Assembly (NCBI RefSeq): GCF_000364705.1 | Contig: NZ_AQOH01000370.1 | Coordinates: 1 to 37,140 of the forward strand | Length of the DNA: 37,140 nucleotides | Direction of reading: 5' to 3' | DNA from: Pseudomonas fuscovaginae SE-1 | GTDB lineage: Bacteria; Pseudomonadota; Gammaproteobacteria; Pseudomonadales; Pseudomonadaceae | Part shown: one piece after another, positions 1-7,305 of the stretch | How the letters are laid out: the number at the start of each line of letters is the position of its first letter | Position numbering within the stretch: position 1 is the first letter of the stretch | Position numbers and translations under genes: made by a program | Notes under the pieces: model-generated | The model's database searches: none | What the model was told of the DNA's origin: nothing | Seen by the model: only the letters and a program-made list of their open reading frames with translations

Positions 1-2
1 GC

Positions 3-1502
3 AGCCTGAGTTCCAGCAGCGGCGTGGTCCGGGCCTTCAATGCCGGACAGACCGCCACCCTGGACAACAGCGGCACGATCTACCTGACCGCCGGCGGAGC
101 CCAGGCTTCCGACCGGCTGACGGTGATCGGCAACTATGTCGGCCATGGCGGGCAACTGAATCTACAGAGCGTGCTGGCCGGCGACGATTCGCCGTCCGAC
201 CGGCTGGTGGTGTCCCTGGGCAGCCTCTCGGGCAACACGGTGATCAATGTCGCCAATCTCGGCGGTGCCGGCGCCGAAACCCTGCGCAACGGCATTCAGG
301 TGGTCGAAGCCGATCAGGGCGCGACCAGCGCCAGCGCCGCCTTCAGCCTGGGCGGCCCGGTCTCGGCGGGCCCCTTCAACTACTTTCTCTACAAGGGCGG
401 TGTCACTCCCGGCACCCAGAACAACTGGTACCTGCGCTCCAGCGTGACCGGCCCGGTGGTGCCGCTGCCCGAACCGGAGGGCCCGGTCACCCCGCTGCCG
501 GAACCGGGAGGCCCGCTGCTGCCCAACCCCGAGCCCGGGGAAACCATTCCCTTCTATCGGCCGGAAGTCGCCGTCGATGCCCTGGTCGGCCCGGCGGCCG
601 CGCAGCTGGACCAGGCCACGCTGGGCACCTTTCACCAGCGCCAGGGCGAACAGACCCTGCTCAGGGCCAATGGCGAGGCGAATGCCGGCTGGGTCCGCAC
701 CTTCGGCAGCCACCTGCGCCAGAGCTGGTCGGGCGATGTCACGCCACGCCTGGATGGCAACCTCTGGGGCCTGCAGGCCGGCCATGACCTCTATGGTGCC
801 AGCGATGACCATGGCAATCGCTACCGGGCCGGCCTGTTCGTCAGCCATGCGAGGCTCCAGGGCAGTGTGCGCGGGTTCGTCAACGGTTTCGAGGACAACC
901 GGGCCGGCAGCCTGCGGCTCGAAGGCAACGGCCTCGGCGCCTACTGGAGCCTGGTCGCGCCCAACGATGCCTACCTCGACGCCGTGGCCTTGGGCACCCG
1001 CTACAGCGGCACCGCCCGCTCGAACCGCGACCTGAAGTTCGAGATCGACGGCCATGGCCTCAGCCTGTCGCTGGAGGGCGGCTATCCGTATCCACTGGCC
1101 AATGGTTGGGTGCTTGAGCCCCAGGCGCAGTTGATCGCACAACGGATCAGCCTCGACAACCACAACGATGGCATCTCGCAGATCCGCCCGGACTCGCAGG
1201 ACTATTTCAAGGGGCGCCTCGGCGTACGGATCATGGGTGCGCTGCAGGCCGGCACGATGACACTGCAACCCTATGCCCGCGCCAACCTCTGGCACACCTT
1301 CGGCGGCCGCGACACCATGAGCTTCGACGGCTATCCGATCAGGACCGACCACCGCGCCAGCAACCTGGAGTTGGGCAGCGGTGTCATCGCGCGGCTGGGG
1401 CGCGACCTGAGCGTGTACGGTGGACTCGACTACGCCAGCCACCTCGACGACCGTCAGCAGGAAAGCCTCTCGGCCACGCTGGGCGTGAGGCTGAACTGGT
1501 AA
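3..1502 (+). CDS. Autotransporter (type Va secretion), C-terminal part, 5' end outside window
   Basis: The frame is open to the left edge, so the gene starts upstream; the GTG at 24 is just an internal valine. The visible part has the end of a beta-helical passenger with a pertactin-like autochaperone region (around codons 20-140, ending in NNWYLRSS). A proline/glutamate-rich linker follows with repeats of the form PLPEPEGP. The last roughly 300 residues form an outer membrane beta-barrel, starting near the FHQRQGEQ segment and ending LGVRLNW with a C-terminal aromatic residue, as expected for BAM-inserted barrels. Autotransporter barrels export their own passenger to the cell surface. The passenger's specific role (adhesin, esterase, protease) cannot be judged because its N-terminal part is missing. 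It is convergent with the small gene at 1556-1738. Confidence 0.9.
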   Translation, partial: SLSSSSGVVRAFNAGQTATLDNSGTIYLTAGGAQASDRLTVIGNYVGHGGQLNLQSVLAGDDSPSDRLVVSLGSLSGNTVINVANLGGAGAETLRNGIQVVEADQGATSASAAFSLGGPVSAGPFNYFLYKGGVTPGTQNNWYLRSSVTGPVVPLPEPEGPVTPLPEPGGPLLPNPEPGETIPFYRPEVAVDALVGPAAAQLDQATLGTFHQRQGEQTLLRANGEANAGWVRTFGSHLRQSWSGDVTPRLDGNLWGLQAGHDLYGASDDHGNRYRAGLFVSHARLQGSVRGFVNGFEDNRAGSLRLEGNGLGAYWSLVAPNDAYLDAVALGTRYSGTARSNRDLKFEIDGHGLSLSLEGGYPYPLANGWVLEPQAQLIAQRISLDNHNDGISQIRPDSQDYFKGRLGVRIMGALQAGTMTLQPYARANLWHTFGGRDTMSFDGYPIRTDHRASNLELGSGVIARLGRDLSVYGGLDYASHLDDRQQESLSATLGVRLNW

Positions 1503-1516
1503 CAGCGGATCGTGAG

Positions 1517-1543
1517 CTCCCGAGGGCCTCCAGCCCCCGAGAG
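1517..1543. terminator. Hairpin between convergent genes
   Basis: CTCCCGAGGGC and GCCCCCGAGAG form an imperfect 11-bp stem with a 5-nt loop just after the autotransporter stop. No clear U-tract follows on either strand. Its place between two convergent stop codons suggests a bidirectional terminator. Confidence 0.4.
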
Positions 1544-1555
1544 CCTCGCTGATTG

Positions 1556-1738
1556 CTAGTGGTTGGCGGGTTGACGCACCTTGTGCAGTGGCAGCGATAC
1601 GGCGTAGGCCATCGCTTCCTCACGGGTCCGGAACGAACTGAGTCGATCGGTCGCGGTGCATACCTTCCAGGGGCCGCCGCCAACGCGGATCACATCATAG
1701 CCGTTGACATGCGTCTTCAAGAGCTGGGGAACGCTCAT
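1556..1738 (-). CDS. Small conserved hypothetical protein (60 aa)
   Basis: The protein begins MSVPQLLKTH and ends VRQPANH. The start is fixed by a strong ribosome binding site, GGAGGTG, a few bases before the ATG. A longer in-frame reading from 1858 has no such site. The composition is ordinary for a soluble protein; a segment GGGPWKVCTATDRLSSF followed by TREEAMAYAVSLPL resembles small DUF2188-like proteins in which a short beta-sheet precedes an alanine-rich helix (the tryptophan and the EEAMAYA helix are suggestive only). I do not know its function. It stands alone, convergent with the autotransporter. Confidence 0.75.
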   Translation of the reverse strand: MSVPQLLKTHVNGYDVIRVGGGPWKVCTATDRLSSFRTREEAMAYAVSLPLHKVRQPANH

Positions 1739-2149
1739 GGTCACCTCCTTTTCACGTCTAAAGATCCGAGGCGTTGCCCTGACACCATACACCCGGTTGG
1801 CGCCAACGATCCGTCCGTATGTCGGGCGACGAATTCGCCAACCATCCGCTGGCACCACCGGTGCCGGAAATCGGCAAGCATGACCGTTTCCCCACCGGCC
1901 GGATAGCGTTCAGGCACAGAGCGGCGTACAACTGTCACCGCACCTATGCGACAATAGACGCAATGTCCGGTCTCAACCCCCGCATTCATCGCCCAACCAT
2001 TGGGTCACAGCCTGCAGATGCTGCTGTCGCCCCATGCCTGTTGGCCCAACTCAAGCTCCGACTGGAGCGGGCTGGAAACATTCAAGATTGGTATCGAATC
2101 GATCTCGGCTGAACACTCCAGCTGCGTAAGTTATTGATAGGTAAGTACT
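1739..2149. other. 411-bp intergenic region, no gene recognised
   Basis: This region separates the small minus-strand gene from ybiT. Short open frames on both strands (for example 1819-2112 plus and 1741-1989 minus) lack ribosome binding sites and recognisable sequence. It must contain the promoters of both flanking divergent genes, but I could not assign a convincing -35/-10 pair. Confidence 0.4.
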
Positions 2150-3739
2150 TTGATCTCCACAGCTAACATCACCATGCAATTCGGCCCCAAGCCGCTGTTC
2201 GAGAACGTCTCGGTCAAGTTCGGCGCGGGCAACCGCTACGGCCTGATCGGCGCCAACGGCTGCGGCAAGTCGACCTTCATGAAAATCCTCGGTGGCGACC
2301 TCGAGCCCTCCGGTGGCCAGGTCATGCTGGAACCCAACGTGCGCCTGGGTAAACTGCGCCAGGACCAGTTCGCCTACGAGGAATTCACCGTGATCGACAC
2401 GGTGATCATGGGCCACGAGGAGCTGTGGAAGGTCAAGGCCGAACGCGACCGCATCTACTCGCTGCCGGAAATGACCGAGGCCGATGGCATGGCCGTCGCC
2501 GAGCTGGAAACCGAGTTCGCCGAAATGGACGGCTATACCGCCGAATCCCGTGCCGGCGAGCTGCTGATGGGCCTGGGCATTCCGCTGGAACAGCACTTCG
2601 GTCCGATGAGCGAAGTCGCCCCCGGCTGGAAGCTGCGCGTACTGCTGGCCCAGGCGCTGTTTTCCGATCCGGAAGTGCTGTTGCTCGACGAACCGACCAA
2701 CCACCTGGACATCAACACCATCCGCTGGCTGGAGAACATCCTCACCCAGCGCAACAGCCTGATGATCATCATCTCCCACGACCGGCACTTCCTGAACAGC
2801 GTCTGCACCCACATGGCCGACCTGGACTACGGCGAGCTGCGCCTGTTCCCGGGCAACTACGACGAGTACATGACCGCCGCGACCCAGTCCCGCGAGCAGT
2901 TGCTGGCCGATAACGCCAAGAAGAAAGCCCAGATCGCCGAGCTGCAGACCTTCGTCAGCCGCTTCTCGGCCAACGCCTCGAAAGCCAAGCAGGCCACCTC
3001 CCGCGCCAAGCAGATCGACAAGATCCAGTTGGCCGAGGTCAAGCCCTCGAGCCGCGTCAGCCCGTTCATCCGCTTCGAACAGACCAAGAAGCTGCATCGC
3101 CAGGCGGTCACCGTCGAGCGCATGGCCAAGGGTTTTGACGGCACCACGCTGTTCAAGGACTTCAGCTTCACCATCGAAGCCGGCGAGCGCGTGGCGATCA
3201 TCGGCCCGAACGGTATCGGCAAGACTACCCTGCTGCGCACCCTGATGGGCGAACTGACCCCGGATGCCGGCACCGTGAAATGGACCGAATCGGCCGAGCT
3301 GGGCTACTACGCCCAGGACCATGCCCACGACTTCGAGGACGATGTCACCCTGTTCGACTGGATGGGCCAGTGGACCCAGGGCGGCGAGCAACTGGTACGC
3401 GGCACCCTCGGTCGCATGCTGTTCTCCAACGACGAGATCCTCAAGTCGGTCAAGGTGATTTCCGGTGGTGAACAGGGCCGCATGCTGTTCGGCAAGCTGA
3501 TCCTGCAGAAGCCCAACGTGCTGGTGATGGACGAACCGACCAACCACCTGGACATGGAATCCATCGAAGCGCTCAACCTCGCGCTGGAAAACTACCCGGG
3601 CACGCTGATCTTCGTCAGCCACGACCGCGAGTTCGTCTCGTCCCTGGCCACCCGCATCATCGAGCTGAGCCCGAACGGCGTGACCGACTTCAGCGGCACC
3701 TATGACGACTATCTGCGCAGCCAGGGCGTGCTGCTCTGA
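2150..3739 (+). CDS. ybiT: ABC-F family ATPase, YbiT type
   Basis: A 529-aa soluble protein with two tandem ABC ATPase domains and no membrane segments, the ABC-F architecture of ribosome-associated translation factors. The first Walker A is GANGCGKST (residues 34-42), with Walker B and the LLLDEPTNHLD signature following. A charged linker rich in lysine (around residues 245-310, including NAKKKAQIAELQ and SKAKQATSRAKQ) matches the P-site tRNA interaction motif region. The second domain has GPNGIGKTT, SGGEQGRMLFGKL and VMDEPTNHLD. It aligns closely in memory with E. coli YbiT over its full length. The start is TTG at 2150, with only a weak AGG-like site upstream; no better start fits the conserved N-terminus ISTANITMQFG. 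YbiT-type proteins are thought to act on ribosomes; the exact role here is not visible from sequence. Confidence 0.95.
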   Translation: MISTANITMQFGPKPLFENVSVKFGAGNRYGLIGANGCGKSTFMKILGGDLEPSGGQVMLEPNVRLGKLRQDQFAYEEFTVIDTVIMGHEELWKVKAERDRIYSLPEMTEADGMAVAELETEFAEMDGYTAESRAGELLMGLGIPLEQHFGPMSEVAPGWKLRVLLAQALFSDPEVLLLDEPTNHLDINTIRWLENILTQRNSLMIIISHDRHFLNSVCTHMADLDYGELRLFPGNYDEYMTAATQSREQLLADNAKKKAQIAELQTFVSRFSANASKAKQATSRAKQIDKIQLAEVKPSSRVSPFIRFEQTKKLHRQAVTVERMAKGFDGTTLFKDFSFTIEAGERVAIIGPNGIGKTTLLRTLMGELTPDAGTVKWTESAELGYYAQDHAHDFEDDVTLFDWMGQWTQGGEQLVRGTLGRMLFSNDEILKSVKVISGGEQGRMLFGKLILQKPNVLVMDEPTNHLDMESIEALNLALENYPGTLIFVSHDREFVSSLATRIIELSPNGVTDFSGTYDDYLRSQGVLL

Positions 3740-3773
3740 TTTCAGTGGTGTTCTGACCTCCTTGGCCGGGTCC

Positions 3774-3931
3774 GTGGCGAGCGGGCTTGTCGGGACGCCG
3801 CACCGCCGCTCTGGGCTGCAAGGCAGCCCCAAACCCAGTCACCCGGTTCTCCTGAAAGAACCAGGTCACAGGTTCCAGGGGGCCTTGCCCCCAACGCGGC
3901 GGTGCGGCGTCCCGACGAGCCCGCTCGCCAC
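3774..3931. repeat. REPIN: long inverted REP pair with three inner hairpins
   Basis: Outer arms of 36 bp (3774-3809 and 3896-3931) are inverted copies with one mismatch; each begins or ends with GTGGCGAGCGGGCT or its complement. Inside are three further perfect hairpins: GGGCTGC/GCAGCCC (3813-3829), GGTTCT/AGAACC (3845-3862) and GGGGGC/GCCCCC (3878-3892). It lies downstream of ybiT and upstream of the MFS gene, with both genes on the plus strand. It may also help end ybiT transcription. Confidence 0.85.
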
Positions 3932-4039
3932 AGGGGGCGACGACCGAATCATGGGAAAAAATTAGTTAGCCTGCTTCCTTTTATCTCGGCATCCCGCCAT
4001 GATGGGGCTCTCCAACCGCCCGCCCGCGAACGAGCCTCC

Positions 4040-5233
4040 ATGTCAGCCCAGCAACCGCCCCGCCAACCCGGCAACCTGACCGTCACCCTGCAAATCGTCT
4101 CCATCGTCTTCTACACCTTCATCGCCTTCCTCTGCATCGGCCTGCCGATCGCGGTACTGCCCGGCTATGTGCACGAGCAACTGGGCTTCAGCGCGGTGAT
4201 CGCCGGCCTGACCATCGGTTCGCAATACCTGGCCACCCTGCTCAGCCGCCCCATGGCCGGGCGCATGGCGGATAACGTCGGCACCAAGCGCGCGATCATC
4301 TACGGCCTGGTCGGAATCTGCCTGAGCGGCGCGTTGACCCTGGTGTCGACGCTGATCCAGCAGTGGCCCCTGGCGAGCCTGATCATCCTGATCGTCGGGC
4401 GCCTGCTGCTCGGCACCGCCCAGGGCCTGATCGGTGTCGGCACCATCAGTTGGGGGATCGGCCAGGTCGGCGCCGATCAGACCGCACGGGTGATTTCCTG
4501 GAACGGCATCGCCTCCTATGGCGCGATTGCCATCGGTGCGCCGCTGGGGGTGCTGATGGTCGCCGACTACGGTTTCGCCAGCCTCGGGATCGCCTTGTCG
4601 GCCCTGGCCGCCGGCGCCCTGCTGCTGATCCGCAACAAACCGTCGGTACCGGTGATCCGCGGCGAGCGCCTGCCGTTCTGGGCGGTGTTCGGCCGCATTG
4701 CGCCCTACGGCGCCAGCCTGACCCTGGCGTCCATCGGCTATGGCACGCTCACCACCTTCATCACCCTGTTCTACCTCAGCCGCGGCTGGACCGGCGCCGC
4801 CTATTGCCTGACGGTGTTCGGCAGTTGCTTCATCCTCGCCCGGCTGTTCTTCATCGGCAGCATCAACCGTTTCGGCGGCTTCAAGGTCGCCATCGCCTGC
4901 ATGAGCATCGAAACCCTCGGCCTGGTTCTGCTCTGGCTGTCGCCCTCCACCGGCGTGGCCCTGGCGGGAGCCGGCCTGGCGGGCTTCGGCCTGTCGCTGG
5001 TGTACCCGGCCATCGGCGTGGAAGCCATCCGTCAGGTGCCCACCAGCAGCCGCGGCGCGGGGCTGAGCGCCTATGCGGTGTTTTTCGACCTCGCACTGGC
5101 CATCGCCGGCCCCCTGATGGGCGCGGTGGCGTTGAACCTGGGGTATGCGTGGATTTTCTGTTGCGCGGCGCTGCTGTCGATCATCGGCCTGTCGGTCACC
5201 GTGCTGCTGGCACGGCGCCCGACAGCCGCCTGA
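4040..5233 (+). CDS. MFS transporter, YhhS-like
   Basis: A 397-aa inner membrane protein with about 12 hydrophobic segments. The segments IGLPIAVLPGYVHEQLGFSA and LATLLSRPMAGRMADNVGTK (the latter being the cytoplasmic loop 2-3 signature of the major facilitator superfamily) resemble the YhhS/YfcJ subfamily of putative efflux proteins. The start ATG at 4040 gives the expected N-terminus MSAQQPPRQPGN; an upstream in-frame start at 3902 would lie inside the REPIN and is unlikely. There is no good Shine-Dalgarno sequence before 4040. The gene is convergent with the exported hydrolase; the two stop codons are one base apart. The substrate is unknown; arabinose or drug export has been suggested for relatives, but nothing here decides it. 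Confidence 0.9.
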   Translation: MSAQQPPRQPGNLTVTLQIVSIVFYTFIAFLCIGLPIAVLPGYVHEQLGFSAVIAGLTIGSQYLATLLSRPMAGRMADNVGTKRAIIYGLVGICLSGALTLVSTLIQQWPLASLIILIVGRLLLGTAQGLIGVGTISWGIGQVGADQTARVISWNGIASYGAIAIGAPLGVLMVADYGFASLGIALSALAAGALLLIRNKPSVPVIRGERLPFWAVFGRIAPYGASLTLASIGYGTLTTFITLFYLSRGWTGAAYCLTVFGSCFILARLFFIGSINRFGGFKVAIACMSIETLGLVLLWLSPSTGVALAGAGLAGFGLSLVYPAIGVEAIRQVPTSSRGAGLSAYAVFFDLALAIAGPLMGAVALNLGYAWIFCCAALLSIIGLSVTVLLARRPTAA

Positions 5234-5234
5234 G

Positions 5235-6266
5235 TCACTGATCGGCGGTCTGCATGCCGCCTCGATTCGGCACGCTCAGGGTCTTGCTGAAGAAGCGCCC
5301 GGCCTCGAAGATCAGGTCGCGGTGGATGTCCGCCCGGTTGACGCCCTCGGGGTCGGTGCACAGTCCCGGTGTGGCATGCAGTTGCTCCTCGCTGCACGGG
5401 GCCATGAACACGAAGTGTCCGGCACCGGCGATCAGCTTGAACTGCGGGGCCTCCGGCAGCTTGCGCGCCAGGGCTGCGGCGTTCTTGTCGGGGAACACCA
5501 GCTTGTCGCCATCGCCGCTGTACATCAGCACCGGCACGTGCACATCGGCCAGCGTATGCCGGCCGAACATCAGGCCCAGCGGCGCCATCAGCATCAGCGC
5601 ATGCACCCGAGGGTCGGAAACCGGCTGCAGGTCATCACGGTCGACGATCAGCTCGCCCTTGGTGGTACAGGCGTCCTTGTCGTCGGGGAACTCCTGACAG
5701 TAGCGCCGCAGGCGATCGAGGTTCGGTTGCGCGCCGGACAGGATCAGGGCAGTCTCGCCGCCGGCGGAATAACCGATCACCCCGACCTTCTCGGCCTCCA
5801 CGAACGGCGACAGCATCGGATCGCCCAACGTGGCGGTAATCGCTTCGGAGATCTGCATAGGCCGGCCGTAGAGGTTGCTCAGAGTGCCCAGGCGGCTATG
5901 GTCCTTGTAGTTGTCGCCAGGGTGCAGCACCGCCACCACGACGAAGCCCTTACGTGCCAGCGAGGTGGCCAGATCGTGCAGGGCCAGCGGCGTGCCGGTG
6001 TTGCCGTGGGACAGCATCAGCAGCGGATAACGGCCGATGGCGATCCGCGAATCCTCGCTGGCCTGGATGGTGTAGCCGCCAATCTTGCTCCACTGCTCGC
6101 GGCCGGTGGAGGGATAGAAGGCGATCGCCTTCATCGGCTGCAGATCCAGCGGATCGAGGAACGTCAGGCGATGAAAACCCACGCTCCAGTGAGCCGCGGG
6201 AGCCGCCTGCACCGTCGTGAAGCCTGTTGCCAGGCAAATCAGCCATACTGCACAAAGACGCATCAT
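5235..6266 (-). CDS. Exported alpha/beta hydrolase, dienelactone-hydrolase-like
   Basis: A 343-aa protein with a cleavable signal peptide (hydrophobic stretch LCAVWLICLATGF, then VQAAPA near residue 23). The catalytic triad can be read: nucleophile Ser167 in GYSAG, an acid near Asp254 in SGDGDKLVF, and His284 in GAGHFVF. An oxyanion-type SHGNTGTP segment lies near residue 86. This layout matches the family of predicted periplasmic dienelactone hydrolases/lipases; the true substrate is unknown. Two adjacent ATG codons (6266 and 6263) both fit; an AAGGTGGG site sits upstream. A much longer reading from 6446 would place a non-secretory leader before the signal peptide and is rejected. Confidence 0.85.
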   Translation of the reverse strand: MMRLCAVWLICLATGFTTVQAAPAAHWSVGFHRLTFLDPLDLQPMKAIAFYPSTGREQWSKIGGYTIQASEDSRIAIGRYPLLMLSHGNTGTPLALHDLATSLARKGFVVVAVLHPGDNYKDHSRLGTLSNLYGRPMQISEAITATLGDPMLSPFVEAEKVGVIGYSAGGETALILSGAQPNLDRLRRYCQEFPDDKDACTTKGELIVDRDDLQPVSDPRVHALMLMAPLGLMFGRHTLADVHVPVLMYSGDGDKLVFPDKNAAALARKLPEAPQFKLIAGAGHFVFMAPCSEEQLHATPGLCTDPEGVNRADIHRDLIFEAGRFFSKTLSVPNRGGMQTADQ

Positions 6267-6427
6267 CGGGATGCCCACCTTTGCCGAGTCACTACACACC
6301 AAATCTCTGTCATTCCTTGAAACTGAAGCACTGCAGCGGGCTTCGACCGACTCTTCGCAGTTTTCCAGAGTGCCCATGCGGATGGCTTTTGCACAAGACG
6401 GGCCAAACCCTACGTGGAAAACGCAAA

Positions 6428-6471
6428 AAACTCCGTACCCGATCATTCATCATGATCAGAGTACAGAGTTT
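6428..6471 (-). terminator. Intrinsic terminator of azoR
   Basis: On the minus strand AAACTCTGTACTCTGATCAT pairs with ATGATCGGGTACGGAGTTT (one bulge, two mismatches, 5-nt loop), and the run continues TTTTTTGCG. It lies about 40 bp past the azoR stop, so it is an almost ideal rho-independent terminator for that gene. Confidence 0.8.
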
Positions 6472-6512
6472 AGTGTTTGTTACCGGAAGTTTCTTGCGCG
6501 TTTACAAAAGCT

Positions 6513-7124
6513 TTACGCGGCGGCGAACAGAGTGTCGCTGATGCGTGCCTGCGCGTCGTTCATGGCCTTGGTCCGCACCTCTTCGCCGTAACCCAGGCCG
6601 TGGGCGCGGACGAACTCGATGTCGGTGATGCCGAGGAAACCGAACAGCACCTTCAGGTAGTCCTCGTGACCCACGCCGGTCGGCAGGCCCACGTGCAGGC
6701 CACCGGACGTCGAGACAATCACCACCTTCTTGCCACCGGCCAGGCCTTCAGGGCCATTTTCGGTGTAGCGGAAGGTCTTGCCGGCGACGGCGATGCGGTC
6801 GATCCAGGCCTTGAGCTGGGTGGGAACGCTGAAGTTGTACATCGGCGCGGCGATGACGATGGCGTCGGCGGCCAGGAACTCTTCCAGGGTCGAGGCGCTC
6901 AGTTCGGCTTCGTGACGCTGGGCCGCATCACGCAGTTCGGCAGCGGTACCGCCAGCGGCGAGGGTGAGGCTGGAGAAGTGGCTGATGGCATCGGCGGCCA
7001 GGTCGCGGTAGGTCACCACGCTCGAGGGCTCGGCGGCCTGCCAGGCCTTGACCACGCTTTGGCTCAGTTGGCGCGAAGCCGAGTTGTCGCCCAGGATGCT
7101 GGAATCGATGTGCAAGAGTTTCAT
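6513..7124 (-). CDS. azoR: FMN-dependent NADH-azoreductase
   Basis: A 203-aa flavodoxin-like protein beginning MKLLHIDSSILGDNSASRQL, the phosphate-binding loop of AzoR proteins (SxxxxxSxSR pattern). APMYNFSVPTQLKAWIDR holds the FMN-binding PMYNFxxP motif, and VSTSGG the second flavin contact. AzoR reduces azo compounds and quinones with NADH in the cytoplasm, often as protection from electrophilic quinones. The start is ATG 7124 with GGAGAT upstream. The gene is monocistronic, followed by its own terminator, and lies after the TonB receptor gene on the same strand, separated from it by a hairpin. Confidence 0.95.
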   Translation of the reverse strand: MKLLHIDSSILGDNSASRQLSQSVVKAWQAAEPSSVVTYRDLAADAISHFSSLTLAAGGTAAELRDAAQRHEAELSASTLEEFLAADAIVIAAPMYNFSVPTQLKAWIDRIAVAGKTFRYTENGPEGLAGGKKVVIVSTSGGLHVGLPTGVGHEDYLKVLFGFLGITDIEFVRAHGLGYGEEVRTKAMNDAQARISDTLFAAA

Positions 7125-7216
7125 GTGGGATCTCCAAGTGAGGACCGCCACTTGGCGATCGAGTTGGGATAATCCTACCCATGAATCGAATAGCTGATTA
7201 GTCACCTGAAATGCGA

Positions 7217-7244
7217 TAGTTCGTCCCATAAATGGAACGATAGA
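7217..7244. promoter_or_regulatory. Possible operator upstream of azoR
   Basis: The short inverted element CGTCCCATAAATGGAACG (arms CCAT/ATGG extended by CGT..ACG) lies about 100 bp upstream of azoR in AT-richer sequence. It could bind a LysR-type regulator, but no regulator gene is directly adjacent and the call is weak. Confidence 0.25.
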
Positions 7245-7265
7245 GGTTGCACCTCGCGTGCGACC

Positions 7266-7295
7266 GCCAGGCATCGACCGTGATCGACGCCTGGC
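7266..7295 (-). terminator. Strong hairpin downstream of TonB receptor gene
   Basis: GCCAGGC-A-TCGA and TCGA-C-GCCTGGC pair over 12 bp with one mismatch and a 6-nt loop. It begins 11 bp beyond the TGA of the receptor gene. There is no U-tract, so termination may be partial or the hairpin may serve as an mRNA 3'-end stabiliser. Confidence 0.55.
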
Positions 7296-7305
7296 AGGAC
7301 GAGGA

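Noticed and set aside
2051..3832. 593-aa open frame on the minus strand opposite ybiT
   Set aside because: It mirrors the codon structure of a well-conserved ABC-F gene; its product is repetitive in V, G, Q and A and shows no domain.
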